Positions 6,773 to 13,826 of a DNA stretch of 13,885 nt are shown one piece after another. The notes below the pieces were generated by a model. The model was not told where the DNA came from and made no database searches. It saw only the letters and a list, made by a program, of their open reading frames with translations. This DNA comes from Cypionkella sp. (GTDB lineage Bacteria; Pseudomonadota; Alphaproteobacteria; Rhodobacterales; Rhodobacteraceae). Positions within the stretch are counted from its first letter, which is position 1; each line of letters starts with the position of its first letter. The translations under genes were made by a program, and so were the position numbers. Location of the stretch: contig JAGPBG010000016.1 of the NCBI GenBank assembly GCA_018063485.1, positions 1-13,885 of the forward strand, in the 5' to 3' direction.

Positions 6773-7234
6773 ATGTGGCAAGGCAGTTTGCTGGACATCC
6801 ACACGACGGTCGCGGCGCGCCAACCAATGATTAAGCATTTGCGTGTCACATTGATTGCCGGACAGGGGATCGAAGGGGATAGGTATGCGCTTGGAACCGG
6901 CACTTATTCACCCTTCCCCGATATTCGGGAAGTTACCCTCATCGAAATCGAAACGATTGAGGCGTTGGCGCGTGATCATGGCATTGACCTGCCCACCGCA
7001 GAGCATCGGCGCAACTTGACCACGCGGGATGTGCCACTGAACCATCTGGTTGGCAAGAAATTCTGGGTAGGCGATGTTCTGCTAGAGGGTGGGCGGCTGA
7101 ATACGCCTTGCAGATACCTTGATCTGGTTACTGGCCAAGCCGTTTTTGCCCTCATGGAGCATCGGTCAGGACTGAATTGCAAAATATTGCAGAGCGGCTC
7201 GGTGGGGATAGGTGATGTCATTCGTCCGCATTAA
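6773..7234 (+). CDS. MOSC-domain protein
   Basis: A 153-residue single MOSC domain (molybdenum cofactor sulfurase C-terminal type), like the short bacterial MOSC proteins thought to bind or transfer sulfur or to act on molybdopterin-related substrates. Landmarks are G-Q-G-I-E-G-D-R-Y at 30-38, REVTLIEIETIEALA at 52-66, HRRNLTTRDVPLNHLVGKKF at 78-97, R-L-N-T-P-C-R-Y-L with the conserved Cys113, and G-S-V-G-I-G-D-V-I near the end. Length is normal for the family. It appears to be a monocistronic gene: the divergent DUF1992 gene is 469 bp away and the next feature downstream is on the other strand. No substrate can be read from the context. Confidence 0.88.
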   Translation: MWQGSLLDIHTTVAARQPMIKHLRVTLIAGQGIEGDRYALGTGTYSPFPDIREVTLIEIETIEALARDHGIDLPTAEHRRNLTTRDVPLNHLVGKKFWVGDVLLEGGRLNTPCRYLDLVTGQAVFALMEHRSGLNCKILQSGSVGIGDVIRPH

Positions 7235-7280
7235 GCCGCGTGCAAGCAGGGGCACCAATTTGCTTGTGAATTGATCCCTA

Positions 7281-7301
7281 TTTGCCAATCCCTTCGGCAA
7301 A
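7281..7301. repeat. Short inverted repeat downstream of the MOSC gene
   Basis: TTTGCC and GGCAAA flank a 9-nt loop about 47 bp after the MOSC stop. No T tract follows in the plus direction, so it is at best a weak or Rho-assisted terminator. Confidence 0.2.
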
Positions 7302-7363
7302 GGATGAAAAAGCAAGGCGGTCTGCCCCGGCCCTGTAACGCTGCATAGGGTGTTGGTTTTGGC

Positions 7364-7501
7364 TTATCGGCAAGGAGGCAACCCCACCTTCTCCACGATC
7401 TCGCGCTTGTGCGTCTCGCTGATCGCAGCTCGCCGCCACCTGCCCCGCTCATGGATTGCCCAATCCAGAGACCGGCCAAGCGCCCGAACCGACAAGACTG
7501 A
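7364..7501 (-). pseudogene. Possible remnant: C-terminal ORF fragment of unknown protein
   Basis: On the minus strand a frame opens after a TGA at 7502-7504 and reads through W-A-I-H-E-R-G-R-W-R-R-A, then A-I-S-E-T-H-K-R-E-I-V-E-K-V, to a TAA at 7364-7366. The composition looks like a real helical C-terminus. There is no good start, no ribosome site and only about 45 codons. It may be the tail of a decayed gene; chance is also possible. It fills about half of the 296-bp gap between the MOSC gene and the lipoprotein, where I see no other gene. Confidence 0.2.
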
Positions 7502-7520
7502 TCACACAGCTGCGGCGGGT

Positions 7521-7540
7521 CTGGCCCCGGTCAGGGCCAG
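7521..7540. repeat. Inverted repeat spanning the stop codon of the lipoprotein gene
   Basis: CTGGCCC and GGGCCAG form a perfect 7-bp GC-rich stem around a 6-nt loop. The minus-strand TGA at 7531-7533 lies in the loop and stem. It could be a transcription pause or terminator stem, but there is no T run on the minus-strand downstream side. Confidence 0.3.
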
Positions 7541-8403
7541 GCGGTCCTGAGGCGGCGCGCGACGTCGCGTGCTGAAAGCACCCGCACCCCCACCTGTGGC
7601 CCCGCCTCGACGTAGCCCACAAAAGAGAATGGCATCTTGCCCGACAGCGCCGCCGCCGCAACTGAATCGATCAGGATCGTCTGGCGGCCATAAACCTCGA
7701 CCGTGGGAACCCGCGCCCGCGGATAGACCGCCGCGATAAGCTCTGCACAAAAAAGCCGCGTATCGTCGCCCGCATCAAACGCCGTATCGAAGGGCGTGCC
7801 AATCAGCGGCATGCTGCGCGCCAACAGTTTGCGACGGTCCATCCCTTTCGGCCTCAGGATCATCACCGCGTCGCCGTCAAGCACGATATCCGCGCGCTGC
7901 AACTTCACGCCACCATCATGAGATTCGAGAAATGTGGCCCCCGCCGTGATCGCGGCGCGATGGGGGGCCAGCGCCGGCATATCCCACAGGCCCGCCGCGC
8001 GCAGTTGTGCCTCGGTGCCGACATAGGTGGCGCTGTGGATGAAATGGCCGGGAAACATCAGGCCGGTGGCGCGGTTGTTGGAGTTGATCAGCACAAGGTC
8101 GAAGGGGCGCAACGCATCGCTGACCAGTGCCATCGCCTCGGACGACTGGGTCAGCCGGCCGGGGCGAAACTGAAGCAGCGCCACGCGGCGCACAAAGCCG
8201 GGATTTGCCTCCATCATCGAGATCACCCAGCCGGGCAGCGGTTCCAGCCCGCCAACGCAGCAGCCCGCGACGATTTGCGCCGGGCTTGCGGCGGGATCAG
8301 GAACATCGACGAGCGGCGGCAGTCCGCCGCAACCCGCCAGCACAAGCGGCGCGGCGATCAGCGCGGCGCGGACGAGGGCACCGATATGGGTCAGCAAAGT
8401 CAC
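7531..8403 (-). CDS. Lipoprotein with permuted papain-like (YiiX/YaeF, C92-type) fold
   Basis: A 290-residue protein with an N-terminal lipoprotein signal: hydrophobic VRAALIAAPLVLAGC with lipobox L-A-G-C at 22-25, so Cys25 would be lipidated and the rest placed in the periplasm. The catalytic layout fits the circularly permuted NlpC/P60-like amidases. His comes first, in PGHFIHSATYVG at 118-129 (His123 best candidate, after FDLVLINSNN), and Cys comes later, in R-L-F-C-A-E-L-I-A-A-V-Y at 216-227 (Cys219). Members are proposed amidases or hydrolases of lipids or peptidoglycan; no substrate can be named here. The GTG start at 8401-8403 is chosen because it overlaps the upstream ORF's stop as GTGA, has GGGGA about 9 nt upstream, and puts the signal peptide at the N-terminus. 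The frame stays open to 8778, but that extension is Arg/His-rich with no plausible signal. Confidence 0.75.
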   Translation of the reverse strand: MTLLTHIGALVRAALIAAPLVLAGCGGLPPLVDVPDPAASPAQIVAGCCVGGLEPLPGWVISMMEANPGFVRRVALLQFRPGRLTQSSEAMALVSDALRPFDLVLINSNNRATGLMFPGHFIHSATYVGTEAQLRAAGLWDMPALAPHRAAITAGATFLESHDGGVKLQRADIVLDGDAVMILRPKGMDRRKLLARSMPLIGTPFDTAFDAGDDTRLFCAELIAAVYPRARVPTVEVYGRQTILIDSVAAAALSGKMPFSFVGYVEAGPQVGVRVLSARDVARRLRTAWP

Positions 8404-8690
8404 GCGGCAATCCCCATCGGGCGATAAAGGGCAGGATCTGTGGGGGCGTCGCAGGCCATCGGTCCGCGCATAAGGATGTCGATGGGCGTGATGCCTTCCA
8501 GTGCCGACGCCGTTGCGGCGCGGCCTGCCAGAACGAAATCCAGTGCCATCGAGAGCAGTGCTGACTCGGTCCTTCTTCCATCGGCAAGGCGTCTCGACAG
8601 CATCCCGATCCCTGCTCCGGTTGCAACCCCAAGCGGGCCGAGCCCCCCTGAAAACAGGAACTTGGTAGGAGATTGCCTTGATCGCGTCAA
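8400..8690 (-). CDS. Small unidentified ORF coupled to the lipoprotein gene; probably frameshifted near its 5' end
   Basis: I do not recognise this protein. The frame ends in a TGA at 8400-8402 that overlaps the lipoprotein GTG (GTGA), the mark of a translationally coupled pair. Readable content includes G-A-G-I-G-M-L-S-R-R, ALLSMALDFVLAGRAATASALEG and a Pro-rich tail; it is partly hydrophobic. The start is unsure. TTG at 8688-8690 follows a stop directly and lacks a ribosome site. ATG at 8601-8603 has AGGGA 5 nt upstream and would give 67 residues. A third option is ATG at 8692-8694 in another frame (MIDAIKAISYQVPVFR). That frame meets this one at a run of six G (8643-8648) and removing one G would join them into a 97-residue protein. 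The gene may therefore be a pseudogene, phase-variable or a sequencing error. Confidence 0.4.
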   Translation of the reverse strand: MTRSRQSPTKFLFSGGLGPLGVATGAGIGMLSRRLADGRRTESALLSMALDFVLAGRAATASALEGITPIDILMRGPMACDAPTDPALYRPMGIAA

Positions 8691-8857
8691 TCATGGCCAC
8701 GGCTTGCTGACGTAAGGTAAGCCGGCCGCAATTTTTACCACCGACTGCGCAGGCGCCTTGGTGGGCTGAAAACCGCAAGAGATACCCTGCGGTCGCGAAC
8801 GGCCAGAGCCTGGCGGATCAGGCCCAGAAACGCCGCCCAATGCGCGACCAGATCAGC

Positions 8858-8891
8858 TTGACAACTTCGCTCTCTTCAAGCGACTAGTCGC
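8858..8891 (+). promoter_or_regulatory. Candidate promoter and palindromic operator upstream of the oleate hydratase gene
   Basis: A consensus TTGACA at 8858-8863 is followed 17 bp later by a poor -10 (CGACTA). A perfect 12-bp palindrome GCGACTAGTCGC occupies 8880-8891, covering the expected -10 region and about 22 bp upstream of the start codon. A dimeric repressor there would block RNA polymerase. The -35 and the palindrome are plain in the sequence; the function is inferred. Confidence 0.35.
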
Positions 8892-8913
8892 GTGGTCAAG
8901 AAATACACAGCGG

Positions 8914-10503
8914 GTGAATGTGCAAAAAGGTCGTCATATCTTTGTTGGTGGTGGGATATCATCGCTTGCCGGAGCCGCTCTCTTGCTGCGTGACCATGGT
9001 GTGAACGGCGGTGATGTCGTCATTATCGAGGCCTCCGGCCAGATCGGTGGCAGTCTGGATGGCACACAGCATGGCGATGACAATTACCTGGTGCGGGGTG
9101 CCCGCATGTTCGAAGAGCACTTTGTCTGCACCCTTGATCTTTTGGCAGGCATCCCCTCGCCCGACCTCGCCGGAAAAAGCCTGCGCGACGATCTTTGGTC
9201 ATTCAATGACGAACACAGAGTTCCCTATGCCTTCGATCAGATCATCGACGGACAGATGCTTGGGCGGCATAGCGGCGGACTGAGCCTGCGCCAGGTTGCG
9301 AGTTTCATCCGCTTGATGTTCACGCCTGAATCGCGGCTTGACGGATTGCGGATCTCGCAATGCCTTCCTCGCAGTTATTTCGAGAGCGAGCACTGGTTGG
9401 CGGCGTCGACAGCCTTTGCCTTTCAACCGTGGCATTCTGCGGCCGAGTTCCGGCGCTACATGCGCCGTTTTCTGCATTTCGTCTTGCCGCCCGAGTTCCG
9501 GGCGCCGATCCTTTCAACCCGATACAATCAGAAGGAGTCTCTCGTCGCTCCGCTGAAAGACTGGCTGGCCCGTTCAGGCGTGTCTATCCGAACCGATGCG
9601 CGGGTCACCGGCGCGCGTTTTGAGGCCGAGGGCAGTGGCCAGCGTATTGCCGAGATCCTGTTTGAGGGGCAATCGCTGGTTCTCGACCAAAACGACCGGG
9701 TGTATCTCACCTTGGGCTCGATGACCGATGGCGCCGTTTTCGGGGCTCCCAACGCGGCACCACCAGGCGCCAATGCGCCCCTCCCCGCCTGGGACTTATG
9801 GGAGCAACTGGCCCGCAATGCCCCCGGTTTCGGGCGGCCCCGGACCTTCCTTGCCAAACCTCGGCAAACCGAATGGCAATCCTTTACCCTGACGTTGAAG
9901 AACGGCGCACTTGGCACCCATTTGTCCAGCCTGCGCCGCGATGGCACCAAGCCGAGCGCCTTGGTGGCGCTGGTTGGCTCCCCCTGGCGGTTGGCTTTAT
10001 TACAGGTTGAACAACCACATTTCCGTGACCAGCCCGAAGAGGTCGAGGTGATCTGGGGCTATGCCCTTCGCCAGGACTTGCCCGGTCGGTTTTGCGGCGT
10101 TGCCATGAGCCAAGCGACGGGGCCCCAGATCCTCGAAGAAATTGCCGGGTTCCTGCACCTTGACGGCGAAACCCAGTCCCGTGTGTTCGGCGAGGCAACC
10201 GTGATCGGCTGCCGTATGCCGCTGATCACAAGTCAGTTCTTGCCGCGAACCCGTGGCGACCGGCCCGAGATACGTCCCGCCGGAGCGGTGAACTATGCCT
10301 GCATGGGGCAATTTGTCGAACTGCCACACGACACCGTTTTCACGGTCGAATATTCGGTGCGCAGCGCATGGCATGCGGTGACGAGCCTCAACCCGGGAGG
10401 CCCGCCGCCGCCGCCGGTTCTGCGCCCGGATCACGATCCAGCCTTGATCGCGCGCGCGTTGCGCTATGCGTTCCGGGCAGCTTCGATCCGCCGAGCGGTC
10501 TGA
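8914..10503 (+). CDS. ohyA: Oleate hydratase-family FAD protein (MCRA family)
   Basis: A 529-residue flavoprotein of the oleate hydratase/myosin-cross-reactive antigen family, which adds water to the cis-9 double bond of unsaturated fatty acids to make 10-hydroxy acids. The FAD fold is at the very N-terminus (FVGGGISSLAGAALL at 10-24, then IIEASGQIGGSLDG at 37-50). Other hallmarks are TAFAFQPWHSAAEFRRYMRRF at 166-186, LGSMTDGAVFG, C-R-M-P-L-I-T-S-Q-F-L-P-R-T-R-G-D-R-P, GQFVELPHDTVFTVEYSVR and a short variable tail. Substitutions: the family Glu (E. meningoseptica Glu122, in GGRE) is Met65, as reported for the monomeric Rhodococcus-type enzymes, and Y-N-Q-Y-E-S is Y-N-Q-K-E-S here (Lys207). 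The GTG start is uncertain: no good ribosome site precedes it, and GTG at 8920 is an alternative. Family is sure; activity and substrate are less so. Confidence 0.88.
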   Translation: MNVQKGRHIFVGGGISSLAGAALLLRDHGVNGGDVVIIEASGQIGGSLDGTQHGDDNYLVRGARMFEEHFVCTLDLLAGIPSPDLAGKSLRDDLWSFNDEHRVPYAFDQIIDGQMLGRHSGGLSLRQVASFIRLMFTPESRLDGLRISQCLPRSYFESEHWLAASTAFAFQPWHSAAEFRRYMRRFLHFVLPPEFRAPILSTRYNQKESLVAPLKDWLARSGVSIRTDARVTGARFEAEGSGQRIAEILFEGQSLVLDQNDRVYLTLGSMTDGAVFGAPNAAPPGANAPLPAWDLWEQLARNAPGFGRPRTFLAKPRQTEWQSFTLTLKNGALGTHLSSLRRDGTKPSALVALVGSPWRLALLQVEQPHFRDQPEEVEVIWGYALRQDLPGRFCGVAMSQATGPQILEEIAGFLHLDGETQSRVFGEATVIGCRMPLITSQFLPRTRGDRPEIRPAGAVNYACMGQFVELPHDTVFTVEYSVRSAWHAVTSLNPGGPPPPPVLRPDHDPALIARALRYAFRAASIRRAV

Positions 10504-10688
10504 TCAACAGCCGAACCTCATGCCTTGGAGCGCGGCCAGTGCCTTGGGGGACGCATCGCGTTGTTGCAATGGGCGGCTGCTCTCCTGACATGCAGAACTT
10601 TGTAGAGGCACCCATAAAAAGCACAATTTTGGACCTTAAGTAGCTGATTTCGTTGAGGCCGCGTTCTCCCGAACAAGGTAGGTGACGC
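10504..10688. other. Intergenic stretch between the oleate hydratase gene and the tandem repeats
   Basis: No convincing gene. It becomes AT-richer around 10610-10650. Short frames on either strand lack starts, ribosome sites or recognisable motifs. A transposon junction is expected somewhere here or just to the right, but I could not place it. Confidence 0.5.
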
Positions 10689-10749
10689 ATCGGATTCACA
10701 AAATGACATCATCGGATTCACAAAATGACATCATCGGATTCACCAAAAT
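10689..10749. repeat. Tandem 22-bp repeats, two perfect copies and one partial
   Basis: Copies at 10689-10710 and 10711-10732 are identical, with core TCGGATTCACAAAATGACA. A third, degraded copy starts at 10733 (ATCGGATTCACC, then AAAAT). On the minus strand the unit reads TGTCATTTTGTGAATCC. Its start resembles TGTCATTTT at Tn5053/Tn402-family termini and the TGTCA-type repeats bound by TnsB-like transposases. They lie about 20-80 bp past the tniQ stop. They are probably transposase-binding sites at or near a transposon end; the orientation problem is described in the findings. Confidence 0.8.
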
Positions 10750-10767
10750 CGCCATTTTTGCCAGATA

Positions 10768-12705
10768 TCACGGTTTTATTGCCGAAAACAGCGTCGACGG
10801 GCGCGTTTTTCCGATATTTGTCGGCACTGATGTCTGCATGCCCTGTGAGGCGATGAACGCCGCCACATCAACGCGCCGATAGATCCGAGCGCCGAGGGAC
10901 GAGGCATCTGTGGCAGGCACGATGCCAGCATTATTCAGCTCCCGACGGACGGAGGTGAAATGCCGTCCGACCTGGCGGGCAACCAATGCAAGCGTGATAT
11001 ACTCGGAGAGAAATCGTTCGATTTCAGCTGTCGAGACATAGGCAGTGCCTTGCAGGTCTGCGATGGCGGAAGCAGCCGCTGGCGAAAGCCGTGGACCGCT
11101 GCTCTTTGCCTTCAGAAGCTTTTTGACTGACTTCGACGAAATACCGAGGATCGTGGCAACAAGCGTGACGCGGTTGAGGTCTGATCCGCGCCGATCCTTC
11201 GCCAGTGACAATATCGCCTGCCGATCAAACCGCAGGTGATCAAGACGTCGGACGCCATTCAGAAGACGGGTCCCGCGAAGTTGTCCACCAAGTTGCCACT
11301 GCAGGATCTCGGCCGTTGACGACTTGCCTGTTACCGCCGCCGTCAAGCTGACAAAATCTTCGGATTCAGCGGTGTGATGCCGCGTGTCTTGAAACACCTC
11401 ATCCTTGAACGCCTCAAGATCATCCCGGTTGAACTGCCCCCATGTCTGGCCGATCTGATCGTCTGCGATCGGCGTGACCGAAGTAATCAGCCGGTGTTGC
11501 GCGAGAACTTCGGCCTGAGTTTTACTGCACCCCAGCACGTGTTGAACCTTGTTCAGAGGCACAGAGTTTGCGACCCTGGCGACCAGCCGCTCGCCCTCAT
11601 TAGCCGGAAATACCCATTGGTTAAATGCTGCGGCATCGTCCGTTTCAGGTATCATCCCGGCCTTGCGCATCAGCCTGTAAAGCCGCCACCGATTGAGCCC
11701 GGTCGCATGGGAAAGTGAGTTCACGGAATGGACGCGCCGCTGGGTGATCTCCTGCCCCAAAATGACTTCACCCGGTCCGATCGCGAAATTGTCGACGATC
11801 GCTTCGCGCAAGATGTCCCTGATCAGGCCGGCGTCTTGCGCCCGGCTGGTGTAATTCAACCAGTTGAAGACGAAGCCGTAGGCGGCCTGCGGCCCTGCAC
11901 GGCCACTGGTGCGGCCGCCGGCCACCCGCAACCGCCCGAAAACGTCCAGGATCGCATCGGGACCTGAGGAGCAGACCTCAAAACCGATATCGCCAACCCG
12001 CGCCCAGTCTTCCTCGGAATGATTGATCACCTGCGCGGTCGGTCCGCCCTCGATCAGTGCGCCCAGCATCTGGCATGCCTTGACCGCCGGGGCGATGTCC
12101 TGGCCATCCAGCCACGCCTCCCCTGCCCCACCCACAGACAAGCGGCTGACGATGTAGTGCTGAAGTGGGCCCGGTGCGAGGATGTCAGTGCTGGTCATTT
12201 CGGCAAGCTGAACGTCCTGCTGGGCGAACAGTCTCGGAAGGTCAAAAGCGTTGACTGGATCTGGCGCGGGCAACTCTGCCAGGCGCACATTATGGATGGG
12301 ACAGGCAACGACTGGACGCAAGAGCCATGCCCACCGCAGTCGGGATGCACCCTCAGCGATACCGGAAAAGCCTTCGGTATCGGCACGAAGGCATTCAGGG
12401 CAAAAACGCGCAAATGTCCTCCGGACGACCGGAAGCGCGAGTTTCTGTCCCCGAAGGTGGAAAACATCGCCGTCCTGGCGCAGGGTGTTGGCCTCTATGC
12501 GCTCCAATTCAACGCCTGACAAAGCGGCGACAGCCTCTATGAATGGGGCTCTTCCGGACCGGAAGTCGAACCTGTCGACGGTTGAATACCGACAGAATTT
12601 GCCAGCACTTACCCCGGCGTGGAAATATCCTAGCCGCGCAAAATACCCCTGACCATTTTCGTCGTCATGCAGGGGGAGAGGTGGCGACAGGGCAAACCGG
12701 ATCAT
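10768..12705 (-). CDS. tniQ: TniQ/TnsD-family transposon target-selection protein
   Basis: 645 residues. The N-terminal TniQ domain has the zinc-finger pattern F-C-P-E-C-L at 101-106, then W-A-W-L-L-R-P-V-V-A-C-P-I-H at 125-138 (Cys102, Cys105, Cys135, His138), typical of the family. The rest resembles the long TnsD type rather than the short Tn5053 TniQ. It holds several helix-turn-helix-like segments: VLGCSKTQAEVLAQHRLI, TILGISSKSVKKLLKAK and LVARQVGRHFTSVRRELNNA near the end. TnsD-like proteins recognise a specific DNA attachment site and recruit the TnsC/TniB ATPase, so this one may direct insertion to a fixed chromosomal sequence. The ATG at 12703-12705 overlaps the tniB stop (ATGA), fixing the start and implying coupled translation. 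The tandem repeats begin just past its 3' end. Confidence 0.87.
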   Translation of the reverse strand: MIRFALSPPLPLHDDENGQGYFARLGYFHAGVSAGKFCRYSTVDRFDFRSGRAPFIEAVAALSGVELERIEANTLRQDGDVFHLRGQKLALPVVRRTFARFCPECLRADTEGFSGIAEGASRLRWAWLLRPVVACPIHNVRLAELPAPDPVNAFDLPRLFAQQDVQLAEMTSTDILAPGPLQHYIVSRLSVGGAGEAWLDGQDIAPAVKACQMLGALIEGGPTAQVINHSEEDWARVGDIGFEVCSSGPDAILDVFGRLRVAGGRTSGRAGPQAAYGFVFNWLNYTSRAQDAGLIRDILREAIVDNFAIGPGEVILGQEITQRRVHSVNSLSHATGLNRWRLYRLMRKAGMIPETDDAAAFNQWVFPANEGERLVARVANSVPLNKVQHVLGCSKTQAEVLAQHRLITSVTPIADDQIGQTWGQFNRDDLEAFKDEVFQDTRHHTAESEDFVSLTAAVTGKSSTAEILQWQLGGQLRGTRLLNGVRRLDHLRFDRQAILSLAKDRRGSDLNRVTLVATILGISSKSVKKLLKAKSSGPRLSPAAASAIADLQGTAYVSTAEIERFLSEYITLALVARQVGRHFTSVRRELNNAGIVPATDASSLGARIYRRVDVAAFIASQGMQTSVPTNIGKTRPSTLFSAIKP

Positions 12706-13826
12706 GATGAAGCCTCTGCCGTCTTGCGCGGCCGACCGCGTTTCCGCTTCGGCTTTTCGGTGGGGTCCTGGTTGAAAATGTCCGTCGCGGCGGTCGGCGG
12801 GGCAAGCATGATGGCACTTGCGCGTGACGCCCAGTCGCTGATGTCGAAAGGGTTCTCCGGATTGAAGTGCCGATACTTCAGATCAAAAAACCGGCGGAAA
12901 TCCTCGATGTCGACAGTATCACCCCCCTCTTCGATGGCACGCACGACAGCATTGGCAATCAGGAACATGCAGCGCCCGTAGCTGCCGCGGCAGCCATCAT
13001 AGATGCGGTCGGCGAAATAGGGATCAGCGCGAATACTCATGGCGAGTTTGATGCCGGCATCGGTGGCCAGTCCTTTCAGAGCGCCGTTGATCAGACCAAT
13101 GGTTTCGTCCCGCGGAAACCGCTCCAGGGCCATGTCAAAATAGCGCTCAGCCAGCTCGATGTTGTCGGAATTCTCATAGATGAAGTCATGCACCTTTGGC
13201 GTCCCTATCAGAATGACGCAAAAGCCGGTCCCGTCCTGAACCAGCGTTTTTAGGAAAAGATTGACCGGCTCGGTGTTCTTGAAAAGGTTGTGGATCTCGT
13301 CGATGACGATGATTGTGATCCCCTTCTTGCGCAGACAATGCATGGCCAAATCATTGGCTTCTGTCCTGGTCAGCTTGGCAGGAAAGTTGAAATACCCGGT
13401 TGAACGGCAAAGGTCCTTGTAAACGCTGGTGAGAGTAGCGTCGGTGCGAAGGCGACAATATGCGATCTTTTCACCGCACCGGGTGTCTGTAAAGCTGTCA
13501 TTGAACAGCCGCTTGAGAACCTGCACGACCAGCGCGGTTTTCCCGTCCTGTGAGGCGGCCGTCACCGTAACGCCCTTGCGCTCACTGCGGAACAGCTTGC
13601 CTTCCGGAAGCAGATTTCCATCCCTGTCCCGCCGGAGAACCATCCCGAGGCGCTCCAAGAATTCATTGTCCCATCTGCTGACGTAATACCGCCGAAAAAG
13701 CCATTCCACGAGCGCCGGGGTGTCATCGAGCGGTGGACGCGGGTCGTGGTCGGTCAGCGGCAAGATCTCGGTGTCAGCTGGGTTCGCGCTGTCAATTTGG
13801 TTTTCCAGCTTATCCATCGGGATCAT
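12702..13826 (-). CDS. tniB: TniB/TnsC-family AAA+ transposition regulator
   Basis: 374 residues. In Tn5053/Tn7-like elements this ATPase bridges the target selector and the transposase and helps choose the integration site. Visible motifs are the Walker A region VTAASQDGKTALV at 88-100, Walker B ITIIVIDEIHNLF at 170-182, and a sensor-1-like strand GFCVILIGTPKVH at 201-213. The first Gly of Walker A is Ala90, while Gly95, Lys96 and Thr97 are kept. The C-terminus ends in a basic stretch KRKRGRPRK at 360-368, a textbook AT-hook core (R-G-R-P) that is not a standard part of TniB. The start at 13824-13826 overlaps the upstream frame's stop as ATGA; Met4 is the only close alternative. It is translationally linked to tniQ through a second ATGA. 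Confidence 0.87.
   Translation of the reverse strand: MIPMDKLENQIDSANPADTEILPLTDHDPRPPLDDTPALVEWLFRRYYVSRWDNEFLERLGMVLRRDRDGNLLPEGKLFRSERKGVTVTAASQDGKTALVVQVLKRLFNDSFTDTRCGEKIAYCRLRTDATLTSVYKDLCRSTGYFNFPAKLTRTEANDLAMHCLRKKGITIIVIDEIHNLFKNTEPVNLFLKTLVQDGTGFCVILIGTPKVHDFIYENSDNIELAERYFDMALERFPRDETIGLINGALKGLATDAGIKLAMSIRADPYFADRIYDGCRGSYGRCMFLIANAVVRAIEEGGDTVDIEDFRRFFDLKYRHFNPENPFDISDWASRASAIMLAPPTAATDIFNQDPTEKPKRKRGRPRKTAEASS

Noticed and set aside
7281..7301. The hairpin after the MOSC gene as a strong Rho-independent terminator.
   Set aside because: The stem is only 6 bp with a 9-nt loop and no T tract on the plus strand.
8404..8778. N-terminal extension of the lipoprotein frame beyond GTG 8403.
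   Set aside because: It is Arg/His-rich with no signal peptide, and it would bury the lipoprotein signal and the GTGA junction.
10689..10749. The tandem repeats as a CRISPR array.
   Set aside because: The copies are contiguous with no spacers, only two are perfect, and no cas gene is present.
11374..11967. Plus-strand open frames inside tniQ.
   Set aside because: They lie opposite a conserved TniQ protein and have no motif, start signal or family resemblance.
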